Of a stretch of 64,000 nucleotides of DNA, positions 35,963 to 48,580 are shown piece after piece. The DNA comes from Mya arenaria. Lineage: Eukaryota > Mollusca > Bivalvia > Myida > Myidae. Both the position numbers and the translations under genes were made by a program. Location of the stretch: positions 51,225,182-51,289,181 of the forward strand of contig NC_069133.1 in NCBI RefSeq assembly GCF_026914265.1, read 5' to 3'. Every line of letters begins with the position of its first letter. Position 1 is the first letter of the stretch. The notes under the pieces were generated by a model. The model searched no databases and was not told the origin of the DNA. It worked only from the letters and a program-made list of their open reading frames with translations.

Positions 35963-37907
35963 TATGCTTCGGAAGCAATGATCAATGTGGAACTCCTTTG
36001 AAGTGTATTAATTCCTCCGCACTAATAAATGCACCAATTCCTTAAAGGGCATACAAATATGATATAAGATGAAAGGAAATTTATTAACATTTTTTTGTTT
36101 TCAGAAAAAACGGTGAACCTTTCATTGTACCTGGACATTTCCTATGGGGAAACGGTAAAGATTTTGCTGAGAATGCCGTAGACTTCATCCATAAATCAAC
36201 GGAACGCTTTGGAAAAGTTTTCACCATTCGCTTGTTGAATCAACATTTAACAATCGTCAATGACCCACACTCATACGAGAGGATGTGCAAGGAGAAGAGC
36301 TTTGATTTCGAGGCCATTCAGAAGCAGGTCAACAACAACGTATTCAATTTCCAATTATGTGACTCTAAGAAAATGATCAAAGAAGCCTCTAAGAAAGTAA
36401 AAGGACAACACATGTTTGCCAATATGCATTCTTTCGCGAAGAACTTAACTGAAGCATTTGATGACAGCTTTGATTCGGATGTAAGCGAAGACGATTGGTG
36501 CACAGATGGACTGAGATCGTTCGGTTCAAAAACCATGTTTAGAGCGATCTTTAGGACAATATTTGGCAAGGAAGCCAAGGGCGATGTATTTGAACCGAGC
36601 AATGTGTACCGAAATTTTGATTTGTTCCACAAATACTTTAACTTTTTGTGGCTTGGGCTTCCGATTAAATTGTTTCCTAAAGCTGGTAAAGCTTTGGATG
36701 TTCTTGCTCAAATGCCTTGCTCAGATGACATTTTAAACAGAGATGATGTCTCCGAATACATTAAATACTCAACCCAGTTTATGAAAGCAAATGGTCAAAC
36801 GGAATCGGATGTAATTGGACACAATTTAGTGTTTCTTCATGTCAACTACAATACATTCAGGGTAGCTTTCTGGTTAATATACTATCTGACAAAATACCCA
36901 GAAGCATTGGAAGCACTCAAAAACGAAATAGATGAAACAATCGAAGCCAAGGCGGAATGGTATGGATCTGATGAAGAAATTGGCATCACCATGCAAGATC
37001 TGGACTCGATGCCAGTACTGAGTAAGTGTTTCATTGCGTTAAATATTTCATGGTCATTATAACTATTTAAATGATTTGAGATGACCTATTAAACTTATTT
37101 CAGCGCATTACTTACGTCAATACATGTAATAATAGTAAAGTATCATGTTCAGCCAAACAGACACATTATTTCTATTGTCATTTTGTGTTCATTTACAGAT
37201 AGCATCCTGAACGAGACCATTCGATACACTAGCGGTGTCTTCATGGTCCGAGCAGTGACAAAGGACACAGTGTTCGAGACGGAAGATGGCGAAAAGTACA
37301 GTCTGAGGGCTGGAGATCGAGTAGCTATGTACCCACCTGCCATACATAAAGATCCCGAAATCTTCGAAAATCCATTGGTAAGAACAGTTCAATGGTTGTT
37401 GCCATTATAAAACTATATTATTGCCAAGAAGCAATTTTACATTTTATGAACTAAAAAGGTTATATCCTGAAATAATATTTAACTGCAGTTTTGATATTGT
37501 ATTTCTATGTTCTTTTACATAAACTCAACAACAACTTCTCAAAGTTTTGATACAGTGTTTAACACACTACATATATTGCAAAAACATGATTAAAAACCCA
37601 TACTTTTTACTTTCAGGAATTCAAATATGACAGATTCATCGATGCGAAATTCTCCAAAAATGGTCGGGAAGTCAAAAATCCACTTCTTGCGTTCGGGTCT
37701 TTATGTCCAGGGAAAAAGCTGGCGATGACACAAGCGAAATGGTTCATTCTTAACCTGGCTCACAACTTTGAATTTACAACTTCGAACAGTGATACATGTG
37801 AGCCGGATGTGCACTACCATGGACACGAAATATTACCACCATCCAATGATGTACCGATTGAGTACAAGCGAAGAAACAATAGGCGCAGACTTTCATTTGT
37901 TCAATAA
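35718..37907 (+). CDS. Cytochrome P450, CYP7/CYP8-like, copy 1 (four coding exons)
   Basis: Exons are 35718-35797, 36105-37021, 37199-37377 and 37617-37907, all with GT/AG introns, totalling 1,467 bases and 488 residues. Residues 2-24 form the ER membrane anchor. The I-helix region (about 268-283) ends in AFW and lacks the A/GGxxT motif, as in CYP7 and CYP8 enzymes. ExxR is E338-R341 (LNETIR); KYDRF is the PERF-like motif; the heme cysteine is C422 in AFGSLCPGKKLA. The tail PSNDVPIEYK resembles PTGIS and CYP8B1. Those relatives oxidise or rearrange sterols or prostanoids; the substrate here is unknown. Oddly, the heme loop is three residues shorter than F-x-x-G-x-x-x-C. The 5' non-coding exon and intron (35590-35710) precede the ATG. 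Confidence 0.93.
35893..35961. repeat. (ATT)n microsatellite in intron 1 of P450 copy 1
   Basis: About 23 units of ATT/TTA. Copy 2 has a longer version at the same place, which accounts for most of the difference in intron 1 length (307 versus 359 bases). Confidence 0.95.
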
Positions 37908-38135
37908 TTCGTGGTTGTATTTGCTGTTTTCAAATCGGTTGTACACATATTGTATTAATTTATGTATCTATCGAAGGTCAGGAGCATTACACTATTTCTT
38001 GGTTGTGGGAGTGACGTTGTGACATGTTAATCCTAGTTGCATTTCAGTGATAACTTGCGCATGATCAAAACAATTTATCGCCATATTGTTTTATTTGTTT
38101 AATTTATTTGTTATGTTCCTTACTTGGAATAACGA

Positions 38136-38141
38136 AATAAA
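38136..38141 (+). terminator. Polyadenylation signal, P450 copy 1
   Basis: AATAAA lies about 230 bases after the stop codon and is followed by an A-run. The same hexamer is conserved at 46033 in copy 2. Confidence 0.6.
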
Positions 38142-38325
38142 AAAAAATCAACTGTACATACAAGCCTTTGTTTTACCCTAATGCCCAAACATGTCCATCA
38201 AATAACATATTGCCAACTTTGTATAATGTACACATTTGAATTAGGCGATGATTTAATAGTATTAAACGTTTACTATAATACTTCCCTTAGTCAAGTTGTG
38301 AACTGCATTTGTAAAACTATGACGA

Positions 38326-38706
38326 CCATTTTAGGTTATAGAGAGGCAGTACACGAGTAACATGCTCTCTTTCTGTTTTTTCGAAACATTTTGCATTTAT
38401 AAATAATTTTAGTATGCAGTTAGGATGTTTACCTTTTTCAGCACTCCGATAATAAGATATTTAATCAACTCCAGTAGACGAAATAAATACCGCGTTCGAT
38501 AGTACCGGGCCATTTTAGGTTATAGAGAGGCAGTACACGAGTAACATGCTCTCTTTCTGTTTTATCGAAACATTTTGCATTTATAAATAATTTTAGTATG
38601 CAGTTAGCATGTTTACCTTTTTCAGCACACCAATTCTAAATTCTTGAATAATATTTAGAACTAACTGCAGTAGGCGAAAGCTTAAAGAAATACCGCGTTC
38701 AATAGT
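38326..38706. repeat. Tandem duplication of a 184-bp block downstream of P450 copy 1
   Basis: The block starting CCATTTTAGGTTATAGAGAG at 38326 is repeated from 38510. Unit 2 has only one copy of it (46228-46410), so this duplication arose in unit 1 after the segmental duplication, or was lost in unit 2. Confidence 0.85.
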
Positions 38707-39284
38707 ACCGGGCCAATGCCAGAACACAGAACAACAACAAAGACATCCACAAACAACACACACCATATAAAATATATTAAACTAGGGATGTTTATCAAAG
38801 AAAAAGTGAGAAAGTTTTGAACGCTCTGTTCTTAATGGCAAACATTAGGTAATTGATAAGGCACATACTCTAGAAAAAATAATGAAAAAATAACATAATT
38901 TAAAGCGTGGATTTCTCCGTTTAAATACATTGGAACTTTGTCGGAGAATGTTGATCTTTTTTTAGGAAGGATAAACTGAACTCAGTCATTAACCGGGCAT
39001 TCAACATCTGTATCATAATGTTGCTATCACAAAAAGGGTCGTCTTAAAATAATCGGAAATGGTTGTTAAACTTATTGTTGAAGCACCAGCATGATATACA
39101 AAGCAAATAAATTGCTGTCATTACCCTCAAATAAAAAGGAGAAAAAGTGCCAGTTGCACAACTACGGAGGTCAAACTAGAAGTGAACTCTTTCAGACAAA
39201 ACTATTTTATAGTATTATTTGAATATCTGAATTGATATTTGTGAAATATCGTTACTTTACAGTTCTGTATTAAAGTCATGTGTA

Positions 39285-39535
39285 TATCAAATCAGAATAT
39301 GAACAATGCTGTTTATACCCAAGTATAGGCATAATGTACAATATGCAACCAAAATATGAACAATGCTGTTTATACCCAAGTATAGGCATAATGTACAATA
39401 TGAAACCAGAATGTTATCAATGCTGTTTATACCCAAGTATAGGCATAATGTACAATATGCAACCAGAATATGAACAATGCTGTTTATACCCAAGTATAGG
39501 CATAATGTACAATATCCAACCAGAATGTTAACAAT
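39285..39535. repeat. 57-bp tandem repeat, about 4.5 units
   Basis: The unit runs GAACAATGCTGTTTATACCC then AAGTATAGGCATAATGTACA then ATATGCAACCAGAATAT. The period is a multiple of three, which yields short spurious frames on both strands. Unit 2 has only about two diverged copies (46990-47095). Confidence 0.9.
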
Positions 39536-40467
39536 GCTGTTTATACTCAAGGATCTATTAACACAATGTACATTACGGACGGTTTCTCTAAATACTCTTG
39601 TCATGATTTCAATTTTGTGAATCACAACCAGAATTAGTATTTAACGCCCAGAATTGTGTCATGAACAAAATGCTTTTCAACAAAATTTATGTATTGGACC
39701 GTACTAAGTCTTGCACTAGGTAACATTGTTTTGAACGTTTGAGGACAAGGATAAATTAGAATTTATGATATGTGTGAATTTATATAAGAATTACCGTACT
39801 TTTAAATTGATAATGTAAAAAACATATGATAAAGTGCACATGTGAATTCTTTGAAATATTATTATATACAAAATAAAATACCCCGCAAGTTGGCACCTTT
39901 ATATTATGTTTCGTTGTTTATTACCCTATAGGGTTAGATAATTATTATTTTATGTTTGCCATAAATGAAATGCTATAGCGGGAAACGTATCGTAAATGAT
40001 TCAAATCCGCCTAAGAGCTGTCTTGTTTCTTCCTCCATTACTGGAAATATACATGCAATTAAATATCATTACGGTATTCATATTATAAATTTAAAAGTTA
40101 CACGATATTAAAATCAAAAGCATGATTATGCATTTAACACAAGTGTGTATATATTTTGCTTATGGTAAGGTACAAAGATATCCATGCATATACTTATTTA
40201 TAAGTAACTTTTAACTCAGTGGTAAATTAATATAAATTATCTTTTGATAGCACAATGTTTTCTACTTCGTTTAACAGTGGTAAGATAGGAGCACCGAGAA
40301 GTCTAGGTTAAAAGTATGTTTCATCTAGAAACAATAAGTTTGCAAGGAATTGCGTCCCAAATACATGAATGTCACATATACGAGTGAGAAAAAACATTTT
40401 CGTAAATGACGTTTATAATATCGATGTCGCCACGCATTCATTTACACTATGTACTAGCACATCTGTC

Positions 40468-40617
40468 ATTGCTCAAGCGAAAAGGTTCTTACTTAGCCAG
40501 GATAATAACCCTGAATTTACAACTTCGAACAGTGACAAAGATGAGTCCGATGTTCACTACCATAGACACGAAATATTGCCTCCATCAAATAATGTACGGA
40601 TTGAGTACAAGCGTTGA
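40468..40617 (+). pseudogene. Relic of the last P450 exon (unit 1)
   Basis: The reading frame IAQAKRFLLSQDNNPEFTTS and the end YHRHEILPPSNN then VRIEYKR match the part of P450 exon 4 after the heme cysteine. The heme-binding segment and everything before it are missing. It lies about 2.6 kb after the intact gene and a counterpart lies at the same place in unit 2, so the relic predates the duplication. Confidence 0.88.
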
Positions 40618-41629
40618 AACAATTAAAATAACATTGAGCGTACTATTTGGTATACTCTATAAAAGGGTGGCACAATACAAATTATCGGTAATTCTATAAG
40701 GATTTCGTCTGAATTTTACCTTATTTGGTTCCTTAGGCATATCCTTCAAGTTATGTGTATGACTATTTGTAAATCCCCTTTGTATGTGATTATTTATCAT
40801 TTATTTTATTTCTCTATATCGTCATTATTGGAGACAATTAAGTGTTGAATTAAGTTAGATTATGTAATCACCAATAGTTCGTGGGCGCCCAGAAATCCGA
40901 TCTACTTGGAAAGACGTTAGAGGGATCAACATGTGAATAATGAACTCGCCACCCTTTGACTTACCTCGCATTAAACGAAGGTTTACAGAAGGTTAACAGA
41001 ATCATGTTAAAAAAGATATATTTTTACCAAAAATATAATATTCGTTACCGATACGTATGCGTTATCTACCGCGATAATTGCGTAATGTGAAGGCATTTCC
41101 ATGTCATTCAAAAATGAACATGCAACTTTTGCCACTGCCAGGCGCATTTTCGCAGACAACGTAACATATTGATGCCACAATGTTTACATGAACTTTGAAT
41201 GTAAATTATCTCATGTTTTATAATGCCAGATATTGAAAACCTTTAATGATGTGTGTACGATGAACAAAGTGATTGAGTCTTCAGACAGAATCTGCTCCAT
41301 TTTGGTTTTTTTATAAATAATTTGAATACTTGATTGTTTTAGCAATACACAATTATAAATTAAGTGCTAATGAAAATATACCTAAACACTGTACATAATA
41401 TATAAAATTAGAGGTAATAATTATTCATATCAACAAAATAAACATTGCAAAGAAGCATCCACCATAATGTTTATTTTTATATTGCATGTGTGCATATCGA
41501 GCAGAGTACAGCATGCTAATTTCAAACTGTAACATCTAAGAAAATCACGCACCTAATTGTAATTTTGAGCACTCTCAAACAAAACACTCTACAGAAAATA
41601 TAAGTTTACCAAAAAAGTAAAAAGTGTAG

Positions 41630-42275
41630 CTGTTTTGTGCATGCAAACCTAGGTCAACAGACACATGTAAGTGGCTACATGTTTGACATGTAGCTGTATT
41701 GTGCATGCAAACCTAGGTCAACAGACACATATAAGTGGCTGCATGTTCGACATGCAGCTGTATTTTTCATGCAAACCTAGGTCAACAGACACATATAAGT
41801 GGCTACATGTTTGACATGCAGCTGTATTGTGCATGCAAACCTAGGTCAACAGACACATATAAGTGGCTACATGTTCGACATGTAGCTGTATTGTGAATGC
41901 AAACCTAGGTCAACAGATACATATAAGTGGCTACATGTTCGAATTGCAGCTATATTGTGCATGCAAACCTAGCTCAACAGACACATATAAGTGGCTACAT
42001 GTTTGACATGCAGCTGTATTGTGCATGCAAACCTAGGTCAACAGACACATATAAGTGGCTACATGTTCGACATGTAGCTGTATTGTGAATGCAAACCTAG
42101 GTCAACAGATACATATAAGTGGCTACATGTTCGAATTGCAGCTATATTGTGCATGCAAACCTAGCTCAACAGACACATATAAGTGGCTACATGTTTGACA
42201 TGCAGCTGTATTGTGCATGCACCCCTAGGTCAACAGACACGTATACCTGGCCACATGTTCGACATGCAGCTGTAT
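41630..42275. repeat. 64-bp minisatellite, about 10 units
   Basis: The unit includes TGCATGCAAACCTAGGTCAA, CAGACACATATAAGTGGCTA and CATGTTCGACATGCAGCTGT. It carries AGGTCA and CAGCTG words. A pair of units is itself repeated (41880-42010 and 42060-42190), showing a higher-order step. It is homologous to the 58-bp array of unit 2. Confidence 0.92.
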
Positions 42276-43209
42276 AATAACTTTAACCATAGGTTTAAAT
42301 TACTGCTTTACTCTTCTTGCCATATAATTATGTTTTATTACACTGCTGCTGGGTAGATTTCTATTTAGAAATATTAATGTAACTGAAACCATACAGATTT
42401 GTAATTTATGTGCTTAACCAATTTGAGAGTAATCAAATCAAGTCTTAAGACACATTTTATAGACCGTTCAATTAACTGTATAGAAATATACAGGTATAAA
42501 TACGAAAAGATAGATATTTATAGTTTCACAGTTTTTTTTCTGTTCAAAAAACGGAACCCCTTTTCAACAATAAAATTAAATATATCGTTTAACATACAGT
42601 GTTTATGAACACTCAAATGCTAAAACAAGAATTTACACGCAATAAATTAATTTGCAACTTCTATAGTTTGGAATATAAATAGAAAAACAACAACACACAT
42701 TACTTTAAAAAGGTGTGTAAAACGCAGACATTTAAACTAATCCATCATACAGTCTCTGCAAAATTGAAATATTTTGTCATTGAAAAAGTCTGAAAATATG
42801 TCAAATATGAAACCTTTTGAGGTTCATGCTTGAAACAATATACAGCTAGAAGAAAATAAGTCCATCAAGTACAATGACCCAACACGACTACCTATAATGT
42901 TAAAAATATTCATACGTCGTTTAATTCTTTTTCTTTAAATATGGAAACAGGTAACGGCATTTAATCCGTTCTTTTATGGATTTTAAACAACTGGTAGGAA
43001 ATTTCTCGATTTTCTTAAGTACTTTAACTGCCTTAAGTACGTATTTAGTCCAGTAATAAAATCAAGCAGGTGGTTCAGCACGTTTAACAGTTATTTGCGT
43101 CAACTATGTAGTCAAGATTTAAGTCAGTATTTTTTTCTATCAAATACGCCCGTCATAATATCGCCTGGAGAGCATACGCAAGAGGTCTGCGTTAACATAC
43201 CTAAAGATG
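42276..43209. other. Spacer between P450 units
   Basis: No gene seen. The right part resembles sequence after unit 2 (near 53000-53050 and 53750-53825), so it belongs to the duplicated block. Confidence 0.5.
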
Positions 43210-43289
43210 TTTTAATTAAATCATATCGATAGTATATGATTGTTTCATGCGCAAGCCCCGCCTTCTGTAAACAGTCAGCAGATATTTCG

Positions 43290-43298
43290 TATATAAAG
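43290..43298 (+). promoter_or_regulatory. TATA box of P450 copy 2
   Basis: TATATAAAG in a conserved context (CAGTCAGCAGATATTTCG upstream). The 5' non-coding exon ends at 43440 and its intron runs 43441-43559. The upstream palindrome is ATGCGCAA here instead of TTGCGCAA in copy 1. Confidence 0.7.
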
Positions 43299-43566
43299 CA
43301 AGTCAGTTCTTCCACATTACACAAAATACCTGCGATATCAGCCGATTAAGATTTAAAAGCAAAGAACGCGCTGAAGTATATTGCACTTTAGAAGACAGCG
43401 TTAAAAAGGACATCTCTGCACACTTTATTAACTTTTGAAGGTAAGTGCTAGACAGGCAAGCGCATCTGTAACTTGCTTTTGTTATTTTATCGCACACTGA
43501 TTGCAATGTGTCTGCAATTTAATGCAACATCATTAAACTCTTTTGTTTGTCTTTTTCAGAAAGAAA

Positions 43567-43701
43567 ATGGTTGCGGTTTCAATTTATTTGGCGGTGTTGG
43601 CCGTGATTTTGGTTGCAGCATACATCAAACTTTTCGCAAGAAAAAGGTAAAATAAATTTCAATTATCTGGATTTGCGTATTAAGTCTCCTTGTTAAATGC
43701 A

Positions 43702-43758
<57 letters not shown>

Positions 43759-43793
43759 GATAATGATGATGATTGTTATTATTTTTTTATTTA

Positions 43794-43866
<73 letters not shown>

Positions 43867-45804
43867 GCTTCGGAAGCAATGATCAATGTGGAACTCCTTT
43901 TAAGTGTATTAATTCCTCCGCACTAATAAATGCACCAATTTTTTTAAGCGCATACAAATATGGTATAAGATGAAAGGAAATTTATATGAATATTTCTGTT
44001 TTCAGAAAAAACGGTGAACCTTTCATTGTACCTGGACATTTCCTATGGGGAAACGGTAAAGATTTTGCTGAGAATGCCGTAAACTTCATCCATAAATCAA
44101 CGGAACGCTTTGGAAAAGTGTTCACCATTCGCTTGTTGAATCAACATTTAACAATCGTCAATGACCCACACTCATACGAGAGGATGTGCAAGGAGAAGAG
44201 CTTTGATTTCGAGGCCATTCAGAAGCAGGTCAACAACAATGTATTCAATTTCCAATTATGTGACTCTAAGAAAATGATCAAAGAGGCCTCTAAGAAAGTT
44301 AAAGGACAACTCATGTTTGCCAATATGCATTCTTTCGCGAAGAACTTAACTGAAGCATTTGATGACAGCTTTGACTCGAATGTAAGCGAAGACGATTGGT
44401 GTACAGATGGACTGAGATCGTTCGGTTCAAAAACCATGTTTAGAGCGATCTTTAGGACAATATTTGGCAAGGAAGCCAAAGGCGATGTATTTGAACCGAG
44501 CAATGTGTACCGAAATTTTGATTTGTTCCACAAATACTTTAACTTTTTGTGGCTTGGGCTACCGATTAAATTGTTTCCTAAAGCTGGTAAAGCTTTAGAT
44601 GTTCTTGCTCAAATGCCATGCTCAGATGACATTTTAAACAGAGATGATGTCTCCGAATACATTAAATACTCAACCCAGTTTATGAAAGCAAATGGTCAAA
44701 CAGAATCGGATATAATTGGACACAATTTAGTGTTTCTTCATGTCAACTACAATACATTCAGGGTAGCTTTCTGGTTAATATACTATCTGACAAAATACCC
44801 AGAAGCATTGGAAGCACTCAAAAACGAAATAGATGAAACAATCGAAGCCAATGTGGAATTGTGTGGATCTGATGAAGAAATTGGCATCACCATGCAAGAT
44901 CTGGACTCGATGCTAGTACTGAGTAAGTGTTTCATTGCGTTAAATATTTCTTGGTCATTATAACTATTTAAATGATTTGAACTGACCTATTAAACTTGTT
45001 TCAGCGCATTACTTACGTCAATACATGTCATGATAGTAAAGTATCATGCTCAGTCAAACAGACACATTATTTCTATTGTCATTTTGTGTTCATTTACAGA
45101 TAGCATCCTGAACGAGACCATTCGATACACTAGCGGTGTCTTCATGGTCCGAGCAGTGACAAATGACACAGTGTTCGAGACGGAAGATGGCGAAAAGTAC
45201 AGTCTGAGAGCTGGAGATCGAGTAGCTATGTACCCACCTGCCATACATAAGGATCCCGAAATCTTCGAAAATCCATTGGTAAGAACAGTTCAATGGTTGA
45301 TGCCATTATGAGACTAAGCATTATTGTAAAGAATTAATTTTGAATTAAAAAAGGTTTTATCCTGAAATAATATTTTAACTGCAGTTTTGATATTGTATTT
45401 CTATGTTCTTTTACAAAAAACTTAACCACAACATCTCAAAGTTTTGATACATTGCTTAACACACTAAATTTATTGTAAAAACATGAATAAAAACCCATAC
45501 TTTTTACTTTCAGGAATTCAAATATGACAGATTCATCGATGCGAAATTCTGCAAAAATGGTCGGGAAGTCAAAAATCCACTTCTTGCATTCGGGTCTTTA
45601 TGTCCAGGGAAAAAGCTGGCGATGACACAAGCGAAATGGTTCATTCTTAACCTGGCTCACGACTTTGACTTTACAACTTCGAACAGTGATACATGTGAGC
45701 CGGATGTGCACTACCATGGACACGAAATATTACCACCATCCAATGATGTACCGATTGAGTACAAGCGAAGAAACAATAGGCGCAGACTTTCATTTGTTCA
45801 ATAA
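43567..45804 (+). CDS. Cytochrome P450, CYP7/CYP8-like, copy 2 (four coding exons)
   Basis: Exons are 43567-43646, 44006-44922, 45100-45278 and 45514-45804, each the same length as in copy 1, so the product is again 488 residues. By eye about 14 residues differ from copy 1 (about 97% identity). The changes cluster before the K-helix (AKAEWYG in copy 1, ANVELCG here) and near the C-terminus. The anchor, ETIR, KYDRF and the short loop AFGSLCPGKK are unchanged. Intron 2 has the same length (177) with roughly 5% difference. No break in the frame. The likely role matches copy 1: an ER-bound monooxygenase or isomerase of the CYP7 clan, substrate unknown. Confidence 0.93.
43700..43866. repeat. (ATT)n microsatellite in intron 1 of P450 copy 2
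   Basis: Two (ATT)n blocks separated by GATAATGATGATGATTG and a T-rich piece. Long Ile, Leu or Tyr runs in all frames are artefacts of this repeat. Confidence 0.95.
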
Positions 45805-46032
45805 TTTGTGGTTGTATTTGCTGTATTCATGTCGGTTGTAGATATGTTGTATTAATTTATGTATCTATCGAAGGTCAGAAACATTACACTATTTTTTGGT
45901 TGTGGGAGTGACGTTGTGGCATGTTGATCCTGATAGCATTTCCGTGATAACATGCGCATGATCAAAACAATTAAAAGCCATATTGTTTTATTTGTTTAAT
46001 TTATTTGTTATGTTCCTTACTTGGTATAACGA

Positions 46033-46038
46033 AATAAA
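46033..46038 (+). terminator. Polyadenylation signal, P450 copy 2
   Basis: AATAAA about 230 bases after the stop codon, in the same context as copy 1. Confidence 0.6.
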
Positions 46039-47480
46039 AAATCAACTGTACATACAAGCCTTTGTTTTACCCTAATGCCCTGACATGTCCAGCAAATAAC
46101 ATATTGCCAACTTTGTATAATGTACACATTTGAATTAGGCGATGATTTAGTGGTATTAAACGTTTACTATTATACTTCCCTTAGTAAAGTTGTGAACTGC
46201 ATTTGTAAAACTTTGACGACCATTTCAGGTTATAGAGAGGCGATTCAGTACACGAGCAACATGCTCTCTTTCTGTTTTATCGAAACATTTTGCATTTATA
46301 AATAATTTTAGTATGCAGTTAGCATGTTTACCTTTTTCAGCACTCCGATAATAAGATTTTTAATCAACTCCAGTAGACGAAATAAATACCGCGTTCGATA
46401 GTACCAGGCCAATGCCAGAACACAGAACCACAACACAGACAACCACAAACAACACACACAATAAAAAATGCATTAAACTAGCGGTGTTTATCAAAGAAAA
46501 CATGAGAACGTTGTGAATGCTTTGTTCGTAATGGCAAACATTATAAAACTATGAAATTGATAAGGGACATACTTGTAAACTTAATCAGAAATTATATAAT
46601 TTTCAGCTTGGGTTTCTCCGTTTATATACATTGTAACTTTGCAGGCGAATGTAGATCTTCTGTTGAAATGAAAAACTGAACTCCATCACTTACCGGGCAC
46701 TCAACATCTGTAACATATTGTTGCTGTCAAAAAGAGGGTCGTCTCAAAATAATCGGAAATGGTTGTATAACTTACTGCTGAGGCACAAGCATAATATACA
46801 AAGCAAAACACTAGTGCCATTACCCTCAAATAAAAAGGAGAAACAGTGTCAGTTGTACAACTACGGAGGTCAAACTAGAAGTGAACTTTTTTAGACAAAT
46901 CAATTTAATAGCATTATTTTAATTTTCTAATTGATATTTGTGAAATATCGTAACTTCACAGTTCTGTGGTAAAAGGCATGTGTATATCAAATCAGAATAT
47001 TAACAATACTGTTTATACCAACGAATGGACATACTGTACAATATCAAACCAGACTGTTAACAATGTTGTTTATACCCAAGGATCTATGAACATAATGTAC
47101 ATAACGAAGGGTGTTTCTAAATACCCTTGTCATGAATTCAATTTTGTGAAGCACAAAAATAGTTAGTATTTTAAGCCCAGAATTGTGTCATGAACAAAAT
47201 GTGCATAAGTGCATATGTGAATGCTTTGAATTATTATTATATATGAAATAAAATACGCCGCTAGTTGGCACCTTAATATAATGTTTCTTTGTTTATTTAT
47301 CTAAAGGGTAAGATAATAAGTACTTTACGTTTGGCATTAATGAAATGCAATAGAAAACATAATGGCACATGATTCAAATCCGCCTAAGATTTCTCTTGTT
47401 TCTTCCCCATGCTTGGAGATAAACATGCTATATACAAATTATAACGGTATTCATATTATCAATTAAAACGTTACACAATA

Positions 47481-48080
47481 ATATTTACACCTCAACTTCC
47501 ATTCCTTAAATGAACTGCCTTTCGGCAATTGCGTTCATCAATCGATGAACGCAACATCTTCGGATATGTTCGTATCGTAATTCATTGCATAACAATATAC
47601 ATGAAAGCTATTGATCTTGTTATTGGTTGTATTGTGTCTGCAGGTCCCGTAAAATATAGATCAACATTTTTAAAAGTGTTAGTTTATTATATTTTAAATA
47701 TATTGGTACCAGAAGTGTTTAAATTTTACGTTTTAAAGTGATTTCAAGTGGTTGATCTTTTCCCGCGTTATTGTGACGTCATTTGAAAAAAATGTTTCCG
47801 GTTATAGTCGGGTCGTTCTATTTACAGAATGGGTAAGAACGGATTACTGAAAAGTTTTCTTAAATGAAATGAAGTATTTTTTTAACAATTCTTGAATGAA
47901 ATAATGAACTATTGGTGTAAATATAAGGAATGAATTGCGGGGTTGATATCATTATCGGGGATATGAACGCAATTGGGTTGGTCAAAGTACGCGTGGAGTC
48001 CTTCGGACTCCACACACATTGACCAACCCAACTGCGTTCATACCCCGATAATGACATCAACCCCGCAATTCATTCCTTAA
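47481..48080. mobile_element. 600-bp insertion specific to unit 2, with a 154-bp palindrome
   Basis: Unit 1 goes straight from GTTACACGATA to TTAAAATC, whereas unit 2 carries 600 extra bases between those points. The insert starts ATATTTACACC and an inverted copy (GGTGTAAATAT) occurs at 47914-47924. Then comes a near-perfect palindrome at 47925-48078 centred on GGAGTCCTTCGGACTCC. A small hairpin (TTGCGTTCAT/ATGAACGCAA) lies at 47529-47555. No transposase, so it is non-autonomous. Confidence 0.75.
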
Positions 48081-48417
48081 TTAAAATCAAAAGCATCGTG
48101 ATGCATTTATCACAAGTGTGTATATATTTTGCGTATCGGTCAGGTACATAGATATCCAAGCATATACTTATTTATAAGTAGCTTTTACCTCAGTGGTAAA
48201 TTAACTAATATAATAATTTGGTAAAATAAGGTTTTCTACTTCATTTAACAGTGGTAAGATAGGACGCACCGAGGAGTCTAGGTTAAAAGTTAGTTTCATC
48301 TAGAAACAATACGTCTGCAAGGAATTGCGTCCCAAATACATGCATGTCACATATAAATGACGTTTGTAATATCGATGTCGCCACGCATTCATTAACACTA
48401 TGTACGAGCACATCTGT

Positions 48418-48580
48418 CATTGCTCAAGCGAAATGGTTCTTACTTAACCAGGATAATAACTCTGATTTTACAATTTCGAACAGTTATAAATGTGAGCCCG
48501 ATGTACACTACAATGGACACGAAATATTACCTCCATCAAATGATGTACCGATTGGGTACAAGCGAAAAAACAATTCAAAT
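48418..48580 (+). pseudogene. Relic of the last P450 exon (unit 2)
   Basis: The frame IAQAKWFLLNQDNN then FTISNSYKCEPDVHYNGHE and ILPPSNDVPIGYKRKNN matches the post-heme part of P450 exon 4. It is the duplicated partner of the relic at 40468-40617 and is somewhat closer to the intact exon. Confidence 0.88.

Larger units (their letters stand above)
35357..43090. repeat. Segmental duplication, unit 1 (P450 copy 1)
   Basis: Promoter, exons, introns, 3' flank, the P450 exon relic, an AATAGTTCGT/GCCCAGAAATCC segment and a minisatellite follow the same order as unit 2 (43210-53825). The exon offset between units is 7,901 bases for exons 2 and 3. The right edge is approximate: GTATTT..CCAGTAATAAAATCAAG near 43040 resembles sequence near 53780. 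Confidence 0.85.

Noticed and set aside
43690..43973. Poly-Ile, poly-Leu and poly-Tyr frames
   Set aside because: They are translations of the ATT microsatellite in intron 1 of P450 copy 2.
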